A stretch of DNA of 64,000 nt from Occultella glacieicola (GTDB lineage: Bacteria > Actinomycetota > Actinomycetes > Actinomycetales > Beutenbergiaceae). The first letter of the stretch is position 1. Every line of letters begins with the position of its first letter. Below, in pieces: positions 35,036 through 44,223 of the stretch. The notes under the pieces are model-generated. The model saw nothing but the letters and a program-made list of their open reading frames with translations, was not told where the DNA came from and searched no databases. The translations under genes were made by a program, and so were the position numbers. The DNA is taken from positions 62,001 through 126,000 of the forward strand of contig NZ_SMNA01000015.1 of the NCBI RefSeq assembly GCF_004353825.1, given 5' to 3'.

Positions 35036-37072
35036 CTATCCCTCGCGGATCACCAGCACGTCCTTCGGGGCCAGCCGCAGCGTCTCGCCCGCCGCGATGA
35101 CCCGACCGGTCAGCACGTCGGTCCCGCTGGTGTGGGCGGCGACCTCGACCGGCTCCTCGCCATGCCAGAGCACGAACGAGTGGCGCACGCCTTCGCGCTC
35201 ACGCACGCTCACCTCGAGCTCGGGTTCGTCGGGGTAGGGCCCGAGCAGCCCGTGCCCGGCCAGGGCGGTCCGCACGACCCAGGCGACGCCGTCGGCGGCC
35301 AGCTGCGTACCCACGTACCAGGCCGCGCCGGCGCGCCCGCCCGGCCGGTACCGGGTCACGGCCGGCTCGCCGGCATAGAAGTCGGCGCCGTAGGTGCCGA
35401 CCACGTCGGCGCCCTCGGGCACGAGCACCTCCATGACGAGGTGGCCGTCCGCGGTCAGCGCGGCGCCACCGTCGGCGCCGTCCGGATCGGTGAGGGTGAC
35501 CGGGTTCGCGACGTCACGCGGTTGCGCGTCCGTCTCGGCCACCCGGACCCCGAACAGGGACGTGAAGCCGCCCGGGTCGTCGCCGAGGAAGGCGTTGTCG
35601 TCGACGTCCACCCGCCCGGACAGGAATGACGTGAGCACCGTGCCGCCGCGGGCGACCACGGCCGCGAGCCGCTGGGTCAGGTCGCCCTTGACCATGTGCA
35701 GCAGCGGCGCGAGCACGACGTCGTAGCCGGCCAGGTCCGCGGTCACGGGCACCACGTCCAGGTCCACGTTCGCCTCCCACAGCGCTCGGTGATAGCCGAG
35801 CACCACGTCGGGATAGGTGACGTGCCGGTTCGGACCGTCGGAGATCTCCGCCGCCCACCAACTGTCCCAGTCGAACAGCAGCGCCACCCGCGCCGGGGTC
35901 CGGGCACCGAGCGTGGCATCGCCGAGCCGCTCCAGCTCACCGCCGAGCGTGGCCGCCTCCGTGAACGCGCGGGTGTCGGTGCGGCCGGTGTGGTCGAGAA
36001 CCGCGCCGTGGTACTTCTCGCACGCCCCACGGGACTGGCGCATCTGGAAGTACAGCACCGCGTCCGCCCCGTGCGCGACGGCCTGCCAGGACCACAGCCG
36101 CAGCACTCCGGGCCGCTTCACCGGGTTCACGTCCCGGCTGGCCGTGGTGGTGGGGGTCTGCTCCATCACCCAGAACGGCGCGCCGTCCTTCAGCCCGCGC
36201 ATCAGGTCGTGGGTGAACGCCATCCGGGCCTGGGCGTGTTCGTTCGGCGGGTAGTTGTCCCAGGTCGCCAGGTCCAGGTGCTCGGCCCAGCGGTGGTAGT
36301 CGATCGGGCGGTACATGCCCATGAAGTTCGTGGTCACCGGGGTGCTGGGGTCGTGCTCGCGGATCGCGGCCTTCTCGTCGGTGAAGTTGCGCAGCATCGC
36401 GTCCGAGGTGAACCGGAGATAGTCCAGGGTGATGCCCTGGAACGCGGTGTGGTTCGGTCCCCGCCAGTGCTCGGTGAGCGCGCTCGGCGGCTCGATCTCA
36501 TCCCAGTCCGTGAACGTGTGTGACCAGAACGTGGCGTTCCAGGCGTGGTTGAGCCGGTCCAGGTTGCCGTACCGCGCACGCAGCCAGAGGCGGAACGCGG
36601 CCGCGCAGTTGTCGCAGTAGCAGGCGCCGCCGTACTCGTTGCCGACGTGCCAGGCGATCAGGCCGGGGGTGCCGGCGTAGCGTTGCGCGATCCGCCCGGC
36701 GAGCGCCGCGGAGAGCCGCTGGAACACCGGCGAACTGGGGCAGTGGTTGTGCCGTTGCCCGTACCGGTGCCGGCGCCCCTCGAAGTCCGTGCGGTTCACC
36801 TCCGGGTGAGCCTTGGCCAGCCATGGCGGCAACGCCCCGGTCGCGGTGGCCAGCACGATCTTGCGGCCCTCGGCGACGATCCGGGCCACGATCGCATCCA
36901 GCGTCGTGAAGTCGTAGGCGTCCTCGCCGGTCTGCAGGTGAGCCCACGCGAACACCCCGACGGTGAGGGTGTCGATGCGGGCCAGGGAGAACGCCTCGTG
37001 GTCGGCCGCCCAGACCTCCTGCGGCCACTGCTCCGGGTTGTAGTCGCCGCCGTAGGCGATCTGCTCAGCCAT
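35036..37072 (-). CDS. Beta-galactosidase, glycoside hydrolase family 42
   Basis: 678-residue cytoplasmic enzyme. It opens YGGDYNPEQWP, the acid/base is Glu146 in WHVGNEYGG, and the nucleophile is Glu304 in WVMEQTPTT. Cys111 with Cys151, Cys153 and Cys156 form the structural metal site of many GH42 enzymes. The trimerisation domain and C-terminal beta-sandwich follow. No signal peptide, so substrates are imported first. ATG 37072 has GAGGAGAA eight bases upstream and overlaps the YesL stop by eight bases. It is the last gene of the ABC-glycosidase island; GH42 enzymes release galactose or arabinose from plant-type oligosaccharides. Confidence 0.94.
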   Translation of the reverse strand: MAEQIAYGGDYNPEQWPQEVWAADHEAFSLARIDTLTVGVFAWAHLQTGEDAYDFTTLDAIVARIVAEGRKIVLATATGALPPWLAKAHPEVNRTDFEGRRHRYGQRHNHCPSSPVFQRLSAALAGRIAQRYAGTPGLIAWHVGNEYGGACYCDNCAAAFRLWLRARYGNLDRLNHAWNATFWSHTFTDWDEIEPPSALTEHWRGPNHTAFQGITLDYLRFTSDAMLRNFTDEKAAIREHDPSTPVTTNFMGMYRPIDYHRWAEHLDLATWDNYPPNEHAQARMAFTHDLMRGLKDGAPFWVMEQTPTTTASRDVNPVKRPGVLRLWSWQAVAHGADAVLYFQMRQSRGACEKYHGAVLDHTGRTDTRAFTEAATLGGELERLGDATLGARTPARVALLFDWDSWWAAEISDGPNRHVTYPDVVLGYHRALWEANVDLDVVPVTADLAGYDVVLAPLLHMVKGDLTQRLAAVVARGGTVLTSFLSGRVDVDDNAFLGDDPGGFTSLFGVRVAETDAQPRDVANPVTLTDPDGADGGAALTADGHLVMEVLVPEGADVVGTYGADFYAGEPAVTRYRPGGRAGAAWYVGTQLAADGVAWVVRTALAGHGLLGPYPDEPELEVSVREREGVRHSFVLWHGEEPVEVAAHTSGTDVLTGRVIAAGETLRLAPKDVLVIREG

Positions 37073-37760
37073 TGATGAAGTTCTCCTCGAGGTGGTCGCG
37101 GACGGGACGCTCGCCGCGCAGCAGCAGCCAGATCAGTGGCGCGGCGGCGAGCACGGGCAGCCAGTCGGAGACGCCGAGCGCGGCACCCGCGACGATCGCC
37201 ACCAGTACGGCCACCCCGATGCTCGCCATGGGCTTCGCGGTCAGGTAGTAGATGCTCAGCCGGGCGACGTCCCGGGTGCGCAGGTTGTACAGGGACGAGA
37301 TCACCACGGCGTGGCCGCTGGCCACGAGCAGGCCGAGCCCGACGGCGGCGCTCACCGCGCCGAGGAGGGTGCGGACCGCGGGTGGTCCGGTGACCGCGTC
37401 CAGGTTCGTCAGGTTGATGCCGAGCAGTGTCAACGCGGCGAGGGTCGGCACCCACCAGCGCAGCACGTCCCACACGCAGCGGCGGTAGCCGCGCAGGAAG
37501 TGCCGGGCCGGCTCGGGGTCGGCGTCCTCGCCGAAGGCCCGCCACGCGTACAGGGCGGCGCCGGTGGCCGGGCCCAGCGGGATCAGGGCGAGCGCCATCA
37601 GGGGGATGTTGCTCGCGACCGGCAGCAGGAGCAGCAGCAGGAGCAGGCCCGGCAGGGACGCCAGGACCCAGCACACCTCGAGGACCACGAGCCAGTGGAT
37701 CACGGAGGCGGCTCGTGAGATCGGGCGGCTGGAGAACTCGGGCTGGGTCATGGTCGTCAT
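37065..37760 (-). CDS. YesL (DUF624) family membrane protein
   Basis: 231-residue protein with about six helices. The N-terminal part (PISRAASVIHWLVVLEVCWVLASLPG) and the central FLRGYRRCVWDVLRWW match YesL proteins, which are nearly always found beside LplB/YtcP/LipO-type sugar importers; they are thought to assist transport, mechanism unknown. The start is ATG 37760, with ATG 37751 as alternative (CACAAT lies seven bases before it). It overlaps the GH42 gene by eight bases. A strong hairpin separates it from the importer operon, so the two genes may have their own promoter. Confidence 0.85.
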   Translation of the reverse strand: MTTMTQPEFSSRPISRAASVIHWLVVLEVCWVLASLPGLLLLLLLLPVASNIPLMALALIPLGPATGAALYAWRAFGEDADPEPARHFLRGYRRCVWDVLRWWVPTLAALTLLGINLTNLDAVTGPPAVRTLLGAVSAAVGLGLLVASGHAVVISSLYNLRTRDVARLSIYYLTAKPMASIGVAVLVAIVAGAALGVSDWLPVLAAAPLIWLLLRGERPVRDHLEENFING

Positions 37761-37801
37761 TGTGTCGGTTGGCTCCGGTCGTAGGTGACGGCGGACGTGC
37801 C

Positions 37802-37831
37802 GCCGCCCGGCACCGGATGGTGCCGGGCGGC
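37802..37831 (-). terminator. Perfect 13-bp hairpin after the binding-protein gene
   Basis: Arms GCCGCCCGGCACC and GGTGCCGGGCGGC with a 4-base loop. It is the strongest hairpin of the sugar island and lies between the solute-binding protein stop (37899) and the YesL start. It may end the importer message or protect its 3' end. Confidence 0.7.
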
Positions 37832-37890
37832 AGTGCCTTGGTCTGCCTTGGTCTGCCTTGGTCTGCCTTGATCCGCCTCGGTCCGCCTCG
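37831..37890. repeat. 10-bp tandem repeat, about six copies
   Basis: The unit GTCTGCCTTG is exact at 37841-37850, 37851-37860 and 37861-37870; flanking copies at 37831, 37871 and 37881 differ by a few bases. It sits directly beside the hairpin, between the binding-protein and YesL genes. Tandem repeats like this can vary in copy number between strains. Confidence 0.85.
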
Positions 37891-37898
37891 GGGACGAC

Positions 37899-39572
37899 TC
37901 AGCCGGCGCTGACGTCGGCCGCCTCGTTGACGAGGTCGACGTACCGGGACATCCCAGCCGCCTCGAGCTCGGCGGCGTAGGCGTCCCACTCGTCGAGGGA
38001 GCGCTGGCCGAGGATGAACGCCGCCGTGTTCTGCATGACGTTGTCCTGCAGGGCGGTCTGCAGCAGGGAGGCCTGCTCCCGCTGCATCTCGTCCATCGTG
38101 ATCGCGGGGCCCTGGGGGGCGACGTCCTTCTCATTCATCGCGTTCAGGAAGTCCACCACCTCCGGGCGGAGCATCGACTGGACGAGCTCCGCGGTCGCGC
38201 CGTGGTTGAGCATCCAGACACCGTTGTGGTACCCGTAGTCGGTGTTCAGGGCCTCCGGTGCGCCCGGGTTGAGGCCGTTGATGTCGATCGTCTCGACCAG
38301 GGTCCGGGTGCCGTCCGCGGCGGTGTTGAAGGTCTCGCCCTCGACGCCCCACTTGGCGAACTCGAGGCCCTCGTCGGAGTAGTACAGCCAGTCGACGAAC
38401 TGCAGCATGGCCACGAAGTTCGGCGAGTCGGCGGCGTCCGCGGAGAACGCGATCCCGGACTCGAACCGGCCGCCGGTGCCGGCGTCCATGATGTTGCCGG
38501 CGGGGCCCGCGGGCACGGTCAGGTAGCGCACCTCTGCCTCGGTGTTCCCGGCGTCCGTGAACGCCTGTCGGTAGCGCAGGATCTCCTGGTCGTTGACCCC
38601 GATGGCGGCGGACTGACCGGAGGTGAACTTCGCGATCGCGGCGTCATCGTCCTGGGTGAGCGACTCCGGGTCGAGCAGCCCGTCCGCCACGAGACCGGAG
38701 AAGTAGGTGATCAGGTCCCGGTAGCCGTCGGAGGCGCCGGTGTAGATGTACTCCTCGGCCTCGGGGTCCCAGGTCACGCCGTCGCCGAAGCCCCAGCCGG
38801 CCTCGGTGCCGAAGTTCCCGGACGCCGCCTGCAGGGTGGCCTCGAGGGGACCGTTCGTCGACCAGCGGTCGGAGTAGGGGTAGGCGAGATCCGGGTTCGC
38901 CTCCTGGACGATCGCCAGTTGCTCGGCGAACTCGTCCCAGGTCTGCGGGTCCTCGGTGATGCCGGCGGCCTCCCAGAGGTCCGCGCGGATCGCGATCGAG
39001 TAGGCGGGCTTCGGGTTCTCATGCAGGCCCGGCAGCAGATAGAAGTTGCCGTCCTCCTGGCGGAGCCGGTCCACGTCCTCGGTGAGGCCCCACTCCTCCA
39101 TCTTCTGGGTGAAGTTCGGCAGGTACTCCAGGTACTGCGAGATCGGGAGGATGGCTCCGCTGCCGGTGAACGGCTCGATGTCCGCCGCGTAGGTGGACGG
39201 GATCAGCATCGGGGCGTCGCCGGCGCTGATCAGCAGGGACCGGCGGTCGTTCCAGTCCGAGAGCGGCACGTTCACGTAGTCGAAGGTGACGTTGTTGTCC
39301 GCCTCGAGGTGCTGCAGGATCGACCAGTCCTCGTTGAAGGGGTAGTTCGGGTGGTCCCGGTAGAGCAGCGAGAACTCGACCGGTTCGGTGGCCACGAACG
39401 TGGTGCCGATGTCGTAGTCCTCCATCGCGCCGACCATGTTGTCGTCGAGCGCGCCCGGCTCGGGGCCATTGCCCTCGCCGGAGTCGTCGCCGTCGGAACT
39501 GCACGCCGCGAGGGTGATCGCCAGGGCCGCGGCGAGCAGGCCCGCGGCCGCCTTCTTTCCATTCCTTCTCAT
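37899..39572 (-). CDS. Solute-binding lipoprotein of LipO/YtcQ type
   Basis: 557-residue extracellular binding protein. The signal ends in the lipobox LAAC (Cys24), followed by an Asp/Ser/Gly-rich linker. The large size, the opening FSLLYRDHPNYPFNEDWSILQHLE and the absence of an ATPase nearby are typical of LipO/YtcQ binders, which carry complex plant oligosaccharides. ATG 39572 has GGAGG five bases upstream. The two permease genes lie directly before it on the same strand, with a small inverted repeat in the gap. Confidence 0.92.
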   Translation of the reverse strand: MRRNGKKAAAGLLAAALAITLAACSSDGDDSGEGNGPEPGALDDNMVGAMEDYDIGTTFVATEPVEFSLLYRDHPNYPFNEDWSILQHLEADNNVTFDYVNVPLSDWNDRRSLLISAGDAPMLIPSTYAADIEPFTGSGAILPISQYLEYLPNFTQKMEEWGLTEDVDRLRQEDGNFYLLPGLHENPKPAYSIAIRADLWEAAGITEDPQTWDEFAEQLAIVQEANPDLAYPYSDRWSTNGPLEATLQAASGNFGTEAGWGFGDGVTWDPEAEEYIYTGASDGYRDLITYFSGLVADGLLDPESLTQDDDAAIAKFTSGQSAAIGVNDQEILRYRQAFTDAGNTEAEVRYLTVPAGPAGNIMDAGTGGRFESGIAFSADAADSPNFVAMLQFVDWLYYSDEGLEFAKWGVEGETFNTAADGTRTLVETIDINGLNPGAPEALNTDYGYHNGVWMLNHGATAELVQSMLRPEVVDFLNAMNEKDVAPQGPAITMDEMQREQASLLQTALQDNVMQNTAAFILGQRSLDEWDAYAAELEAAGMSRYVDLVNEAADVSAG

Positions 39573-39587
39573 TGTTTCCTCCGGGGT

Positions 39588-39603
39588 TGAACGTCGTCGT
39601 TCA
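39588..39603 (-). promoter_or_regulatory. Inverted repeat before the binding-protein gene
   Basis: TGAACG-TCGT-CGTTCA, six bases beyond the ribosome site of the lipoprotein gene. A short hairpin here could be a processing or stabilising element that raises binding-protein output relative to the permeases. Confidence 0.35.
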
Positions 39604-39645
39604 CGACGGTTTGGGGACTTGCGGTCGGATGGGAGTGAGCGCGGG

Positions 39646-40569
39646 TCAGCCCTTGACCGAGCCGAGCATCACGCCCGAGACGAAGTACTTCTGGATGAAC
39701 GGGTAGAGGCAGATGATCGGCAGCACGGTCAGCACCATGGTCACCGACTGCACGTTCGCGGCGATCTGCGCGCCGTCGGAGCCGAGGCCCTCGGTGCCGG
39801 TGGCCGCGGCGAGCAGATTCCGCAGGTAGACCGTGACCGGATACAGCTCGGCCCGGTCCAGATAGAGGAAGGCGCTGAACCAGGAGTTCCAGAACGCGAC
39901 GGCGTAGAACAGGATCATGGTGGCCAGCACCGCCTTGCTCAGCGGGATCACGATCCGGAAGAACACCCCGTACGTGGACAGCCCGTCGATCGCGGCGGCC
40001 TCCTCCAGCTCGGTGGGGAAGTTCTCGAAGAACGACTTCATGATCAGCAGGTTGAAGACGCTGATCGCGTTCGGGACCACGATCGCCCAGATGGTGTTCT
40101 TGAACCCGAGCTCGTTGATCAGCAGGTAGTTCGGGATCAGGCCGCCGTTGAAGAACATCGTGAACACCGCGAGCCCGATGAAGAACTGGCGGCCCTTGAG
40201 GTACGTGCGGGAGATGGCGTACGCGAACGTGGTGGTCAGCGCGATCGCGATGGCGGTCGCCACCACGGTGTAGACGACCGTGTTCTTGTAGTTGATCCAG
40301 AACATGTCGTCGCTCATCACCGCCAGGAACGTGGTGGTGTTGAACCCGCGCGGGATCAGGTTCACCTGCCCGGAGACGATGAAACCCTCGGAACTGAACG
40401 CCTTCGCGACCAGGTTGACGAACGGGTACAGGGTGAGCCCGCAGATGATGGTCAGCACCACGATGTTCGCGGCGCTGAACGCCTTGTAGCCGCGGGTGTC
40501 CTTGACCGTGGTCGAGGACCGGCGGACGGCGGCCAGGTCCGGTGAGGCCTGGATCGGATCGGTGGTCAC
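39646..40569 (-). CDS. ABC importer permease (LplC/YtcP type)
   Basis: 307-residue permease with six helices. The EAA loop reads EEAAAIDGLSTYGVFFRIVIPLSKAVLATM. MFFNGGLIPNYLLINELG is the highly conserved segment of this subfamily. The GTG at 40569 overlaps the stop of the partner permease (GTGA); the frame extends upstream only as its shadow. It works with the LplB-type partner and the LipO lipoprotein; the ATPase must come from another locus. Confidence 0.93.
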   Translation of the reverse strand: MTTDPIQASPDLAAVRRSSTTVKDTRGYKAFSAANIVVLTIICGLTLYPFVNLVAKAFSSEGFIVSGQVNLIPRGFNTTTFLAVMSDDMFWINYKNTVVYTVVATAIAIALTTTFAYAISRTYLKGRQFFIGLAVFTMFFNGGLIPNYLLINELGFKNTIWAIVVPNAISVFNLLIMKSFFENFPTELEEAAAIDGLSTYGVFFRIVIPLSKAVLATMILFYAVAFWNSWFSAFLYLDRAELYPVTVYLRNLLAAATGTEGLGSDGAQIAANVQSVTMVLTVLPIICLYPFIQKYFVSGVMLGSVKG

Positions 40570-41603
40570 CACAGGGAGCTCCCGACGACTCGACGCGAGA
40601 TCGCGTTGGCGGACAGGACGAGGGTGAGGCCGATGAGTGCCTCGAACAGGCCGATGGCCGTGGAGTAGGAGTAGCTGCCGGACTGGATGCCGACCCGGTA
40701 CAGGTACGTGGAGATCACGTCCGCCGTCGAGTAGATCAGCGGGTTGTACAGGAGCAGGATCTTCTCGAACCCGACGGCCATGAACTGGCCGATGTTCAGG
40801 ATCAGGAGCACCACCATCGTGGGCCGGATGCCGGGCAGGGTGATGTGCCAGGTCTGGCTCCACCGGTTCGCGCCGTCGATCCGGGCGGCCTCGTACAGCT
40901 GGTCGTCGATCGTGGTCAGCGCGGCCAGGTAGAGGATCGTGCCCCAGCCGACGGTCTGCCAGATCTCCGAGGAGACGTAGATGGGCCGGAACCAGGACGG
41001 GTCCTGCATGAAGGAGATCTGATCCATCCCGACACCGGCGAGGATCTGGTTGATGGTGCCGTTCAGCGACGTCAGCTGGAGGACGACGCCGGCGACGATC
41101 ACGATCGACATGAAGTGCGGGAGGTAGGTCACCGTCTGCACGAACCGCTTGAACTTGCGCGACCGCAGCTCGTTGAGCAGCAGGGCGAGGATCACCGGCA
41201 GCGGGAACACGATGATCAGCGTCAGCCCGCCGAGGATCAGGGTGTTCGTGAACACCCGCCAGAACGTCGGGTCGTTGATGAACATCTCGACGTAGTACAG
41301 GCCCACCCACTCGTCGCCGAACATCGAGCCACCCGGCCGGAACCGGCGGAACGCGATGACGTTCCCGAGCATGGGCACGTACCGGAAGATGATCAGGAAC
41401 ACCACCGGCAGCACGAGGAACGTGTACAGGCGCCAGTCCTTGCGCAGCGCCTGCCGCCAGGTGACCTGGTGGCCCTTCGAGCGGCCCCTCAAGCGACCTG
41501 GCCGGGCGGGCGGGCCGCCTGGGCCTGGCGGCTTCTGGACGGCGACGGCGCCCGCGGACTCTGCGGGTGCGCTCTCGGGGGCGAGCGGGTCCCGGATCGT
41601 CAC
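40566..41603 (-). CDS. ABC importer permease (LplB/YteP type)
   Basis: 345-residue permease. A polar N-terminus of about 55 residues (Pro/Ala rich) precedes YTFLVLPVVFLIIFRYVPMLG. The EAA loop is YEAARIDGANRWSQTWHITLPGIRPT. FVQTVTYLPHFMSIVIVAG is typical of the subfamily. The GTG at 41603 overlaps the GH3 stop (GTGA), so the glycosidase and importer are translated as one unit. Confidence 0.93.
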   Translation of the reverse strand: MTIRDPLAPESAPAESAGAVAVQKPPGPGGPPARPGRLRGRSKGHQVTWRQALRKDWRLYTFLVLPVVFLIIFRYVPMLGNVIAFRRFRPGGSMFGDEWVGLYYVEMFINDPTFWRVFTNTLILGGLTLIIVFPLPVILALLLNELRSRKFKRFVQTVTYLPHFMSIVIVAGVVLQLTSLNGTINQILAGVGMDQISFMQDPSWFRPIYVSSEIWQTVGWGTILYLAALTTIDDQLYEAARIDGANRWSQTWHITLPGIRPTMVVLLILNIGQFMAVGFEKILLLYNPLIYSTADVISTYLYRVGIQSGSYSYSTAIGLFEALIGLTLVLSANAISRRVVGSSLW

Positions 41604-44011
41604 TGGGTCACCTCCGCTGGTTGGTGGGCGGCTTCGATGACGACGGCGCAGCGAAGGGCACGGTCGGGTCCGGTCTCGCGTTCGGTTCCGGTCAGGCGCA
41701 GCGGCAGAGCCGCCTCGATGTCCGTGCTCGAGCGCGCGAGCCGCAGTTCGACGGCCCCGGGTTCGACGATCCGTCGGCCGGTCAGGCCGGTGAAGGAGGT
41801 CAGGTCCGCGGGGACCGTGAAGCGGACCAGGGCGGCCTCCCCGGACTCGAGCGGCACCCGGGCGAAGCCGATCAGCCGCTGCACCGGGCGGGTGACCTGG
41901 GCGACGGGGTCGTGCAGGTAGAGCTGGACGACCTCGGTGCCGGCCCGGTCGCCCGTGTTGCGCACGGTCACCTCGACGGTCACTTCGCCGGCAACGTCCC
42001 AGTCGGCGCTCTCTCCGGCAGTGCCGGCCACCCGCGCCGCGCTCCACTCGAACGAGGTGTAGGTGAGCCCATGGCCGAAGCCGAACAACGCCGTCGGGTC
42101 GAGGTTCGAGACCCCGGACCGGCCGCCGAGCGGCGCTGTCAGGTAGGTGCCCGGCCCGCCGGTCGGGTTGCGCGGCACGCTCACCGGCAGGCGGCCGGAG
42201 GGCGCCACCGTCCCGGTCAGCACCTCCGCGATCGCGCGCCCGCCGAGTTGGCCCGGGAAGAACGTCTGCACGATGGCGGCCGCGCGACCGGCGTAGGCGC
42301 CGAGCGCGTACGGGCGGCCGCTCAGCAGCACCAGGACCACCGGGGTCCCGGTCGCGAGCACGGCCTCGACCAGGTCGGCCTGGATACCGGGCAGGTGCAG
42401 GTCCTCGGCGTCGCAGCCCTCGCCGGAGGTGCCCCGTCCGAACAGTCCGGCCCGGTCCCCGACCGCCACCACGGCCACGTCCGCCGCGGCCGCGACGCGG
42501 GCCGCCTCGTCGAGGCCGGACGGGTCGGGGTCGGTGACGTCGCAGCCGCGGGCATGGGTGACCTCCAGCCCGGCGTCGGTCAGTGCGGCGCGCACGGTCG
42601 GGATGTCGAGACCGATCGGGTGCTCGGGGTGCTGCACCCCCACGTGCGCGGGGAAGGAGTAGCAGCCGAGCATCGCCATTTCCTCGTCGGCGAGCGGGCC
42701 GACGACGGCGACCCGCGCCCCGGGCGCGAACGGCAGGGTGGTGCCGGGGTTGCTGAGCAGGACGACGGCCTCGCGGGCCAGTCGCAGCGCGACCTCCTTC
42801 GAGGCCGCGGTGTCGAGGATGCCCCCGTCGACCCCGTCGGCCCTGACGCCGACCGGCTCGGGGGAGTAGCCGGGATCGAGCAGGCCGAGGTCGATCTTCT
42901 GGCGGAGCACCCGGTGCAGCGCCCGGTCCACGAGCGCGACGTCGACCAGACCGCCGCGCACCGCCTCGAGCAGCGGTGCACCGAACGCGTCCACGCTCGG
43001 CAGTTCCACGTCCACACCGGCCCGCAGGGCGAGGCCGGCAGCCTCGCCCGGACCACCGGCGACCCGGTGCAGCTTCTCGAGGAACCGCACCCCGAAGTAG
43101 TCCGCGACCACGGTGCCCTCGAATCCCCACTCCTCGCGCAACAGGCCGGTGAGCAGGCGCCCGTCGGCGGCGGACGGGACGCCGTCGATCTCGGTGTAGG
43201 AGTGCATGACCGACCGGGCGCCGCCCTCCCGCAGGGCCACCTCGAACGGCGGCAGGATCACATCGGCGAACTCGCGGGGGCCGATCGAGACCGGGGCGAG
43301 GTTGCGGCCGGCCCGCGAGGCGGAGTACCCGGCGAAGTGCTTGAGGGTGGCCACGATGCCGGCGGACTCCAGGCCGCGCACGTACGCGGCACCGATCTCG
43401 CCGACCAGCTGGGGGTCCTCGGCGATCGTCTCCTCGGTTCGGCCCCAACGGTAGTCCCGGGTCACGTCGAGGACCGGGGCGAGGCCCTGATGCACCCCGA
43501 CGGCGCGCATGGACGCACCGATCTGCGTCGCCATCTCGGCGACCAGGTCCGGATCGAAGGTGGCGCCCCAGGAGAGCGGGATCGGGTATGCGGTGGCCCG
43601 CCAGGCGGCGAAGCCGGCGAGGCACTCCTCGTGCACCTGGGCGGGGATGCCGAACCGGTTGGCCGCCATGATCTCCCGCTGGGAGCTGGCCAGGGAGCGG
43701 GCCCCGGCGGCCGGGTCCACGGGGGCGGTTCCGAACGGGCGGGTCAGCTGGCCGAGTCCGCCGTCGATGACCTCGGTCCAGCCGAGATCGTCGCCGGTCA
43801 TGTCGCCCTGGTTGGGGGCGACGCCGCCGCCGGAGGCGTCGGCGCCGACCCAGAGCCCGACGAGCTGGCCGACCTTCTCCTCGAGGGTCATCTCGTCGAT
43901 GAGGGCGTCGGCGCGCTCGCCGCTCGTGCGGCTGGGGTCGCGCCACGGTTGCCCGACCGCGCCGGACGCCACGGCAGGCATGGCCGCGCCGTTCGTGATC
44001 TCCGTGGTCAT
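41600..44011 (-). CDS. Glycoside hydrolase family 3 (beta-glucosidase/xylosidase type)
   Basis: 803-residue enzyme with no signal peptide, so it acts in the cytoplasm on imported oligosaccharides. The N-terminal barrel has LAPVLDVTRDYRWGRTEE, KHFAGYSAS and the nucleophile Asp304 in GTVVADYFGV; the second alpha/beta domain and the fibronectin III-like domain (TEVVQLYLHDP) follow. ATG 44011 has AGGAAGG five bases upstream and is preferred to the start six codons earlier. It is first in the importer operon and divergent from the LacI gene. The operator type in between (CGAAA-N-TTTCG) makes beta-xylosidase a fair guess. Confidence 0.93.
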   Translation of the reverse strand: MTTEITNGAAMPAVASGAVGQPWRDPSRTSGERADALIDEMTLEEKVGQLVGLWVGADASGGGVAPNQGDMTGDDLGWTEVIDGGLGQLTRPFGTAPVDPAAGARSLASSQREIMAANRFGIPAQVHEECLAGFAAWRATAYPIPLSWGATFDPDLVAEMATQIGASMRAVGVHQGLAPVLDVTRDYRWGRTEETIAEDPQLVGEIGAAYVRGLESAGIVATLKHFAGYSASRAGRNLAPVSIGPREFADVILPPFEVALREGGARSVMHSYTEIDGVPSAADGRLLTGLLREEWGFEGTVVADYFGVRFLEKLHRVAGGPGEAAGLALRAGVDVELPSVDAFGAPLLEAVRGGLVDVALVDRALHRVLRQKIDLGLLDPGYSPEPVGVRADGVDGGILDTAASKEVALRLAREAVVLLSNPGTTLPFAPGARVAVVGPLADEEMAMLGCYSFPAHVGVQHPEHPIGLDIPTVRAALTDAGLEVTHARGCDVTDPDPSGLDEAARVAAAADVAVVAVGDRAGLFGRGTSGEGCDAEDLHLPGIQADLVEAVLATGTPVVLVLLSGRPYALGAYAGRAAAIVQTFFPGQLGGRAIAEVLTGTVAPSGRLPVSVPRNPTGGPGTYLTAPLGGRSGVSNLDPTALFGFGHGLTYTSFEWSAARVAGTAGESADWDVAGEVTVEVTVRNTGDRAGTEVVQLYLHDPVAQVTRPVQRLIGFARVPLESGEAALVRFTVPADLTSFTGLTGRRIVEPGAVELRLARSSTDIEAALPLRLTGTERETGPDRALRCAVVIEAAHQPAEVTQ

Positions 44012-44062
44012 CAAGACCTTCCTGTCCACCGCTCTGTGGGCCTCGGCTGCTCCGCCGCGACA

Positions 44063-44073
44063 CGAAACTTTCG
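44063..44073. promoter_or_regulatory. LacI-type operator, GH3 side
   Basis: Perfect palindrome CGAAA-C-TTTCG. A degenerate copy, CGATACTTTGT, follows exactly 20 bases on (44083-44093). From memory, palindromes of this form are reported upstream of xylanase genes in Streptomyces and as sites of the LacI-type regulator BxlR. Confidence 0.72.
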
Positions 44074-44193
44074 GAACATCTCCGATACTTTGTGGTGGTG
44101 ACTTTAAGGTGCGTCCGGGAGCGATGTCAACGCATCGCGGTAACGGAACGAGAACACTTGCGGCGCGGGTGTCGGCGAGTGGTAGCGTCGCCC

Positions 44194-44204
44194 CGAAAGT
44201 TGCG
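44194..44204. promoter_or_regulatory. LacI-type operator, regulator side
   Basis: CGAAAGTTGCG, matching the CGAAA-N-TTTCG pattern at 9 of the 10 fixed positions, directly before the purine-rich ribosome site of the LacI gene. Paired with the site 131 bases away it suggests control of both divergent genes, perhaps by looping. Confidence 0.6.
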
Positions 44205-44223
44205 GGAGGAGGTGGGGTCGGTC

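Noticed and set aside
37831-37890. Possible CRISPR array
   Set aside because: The repeat is a 10-bp perfect tandem without spacers, and no cas genes are near.
40566-44063. 1165-codon frame joining permease and upstream sequence
   Set aside because: The first part is shadow of the GH3 gene; only the last 345 codons match a permease.
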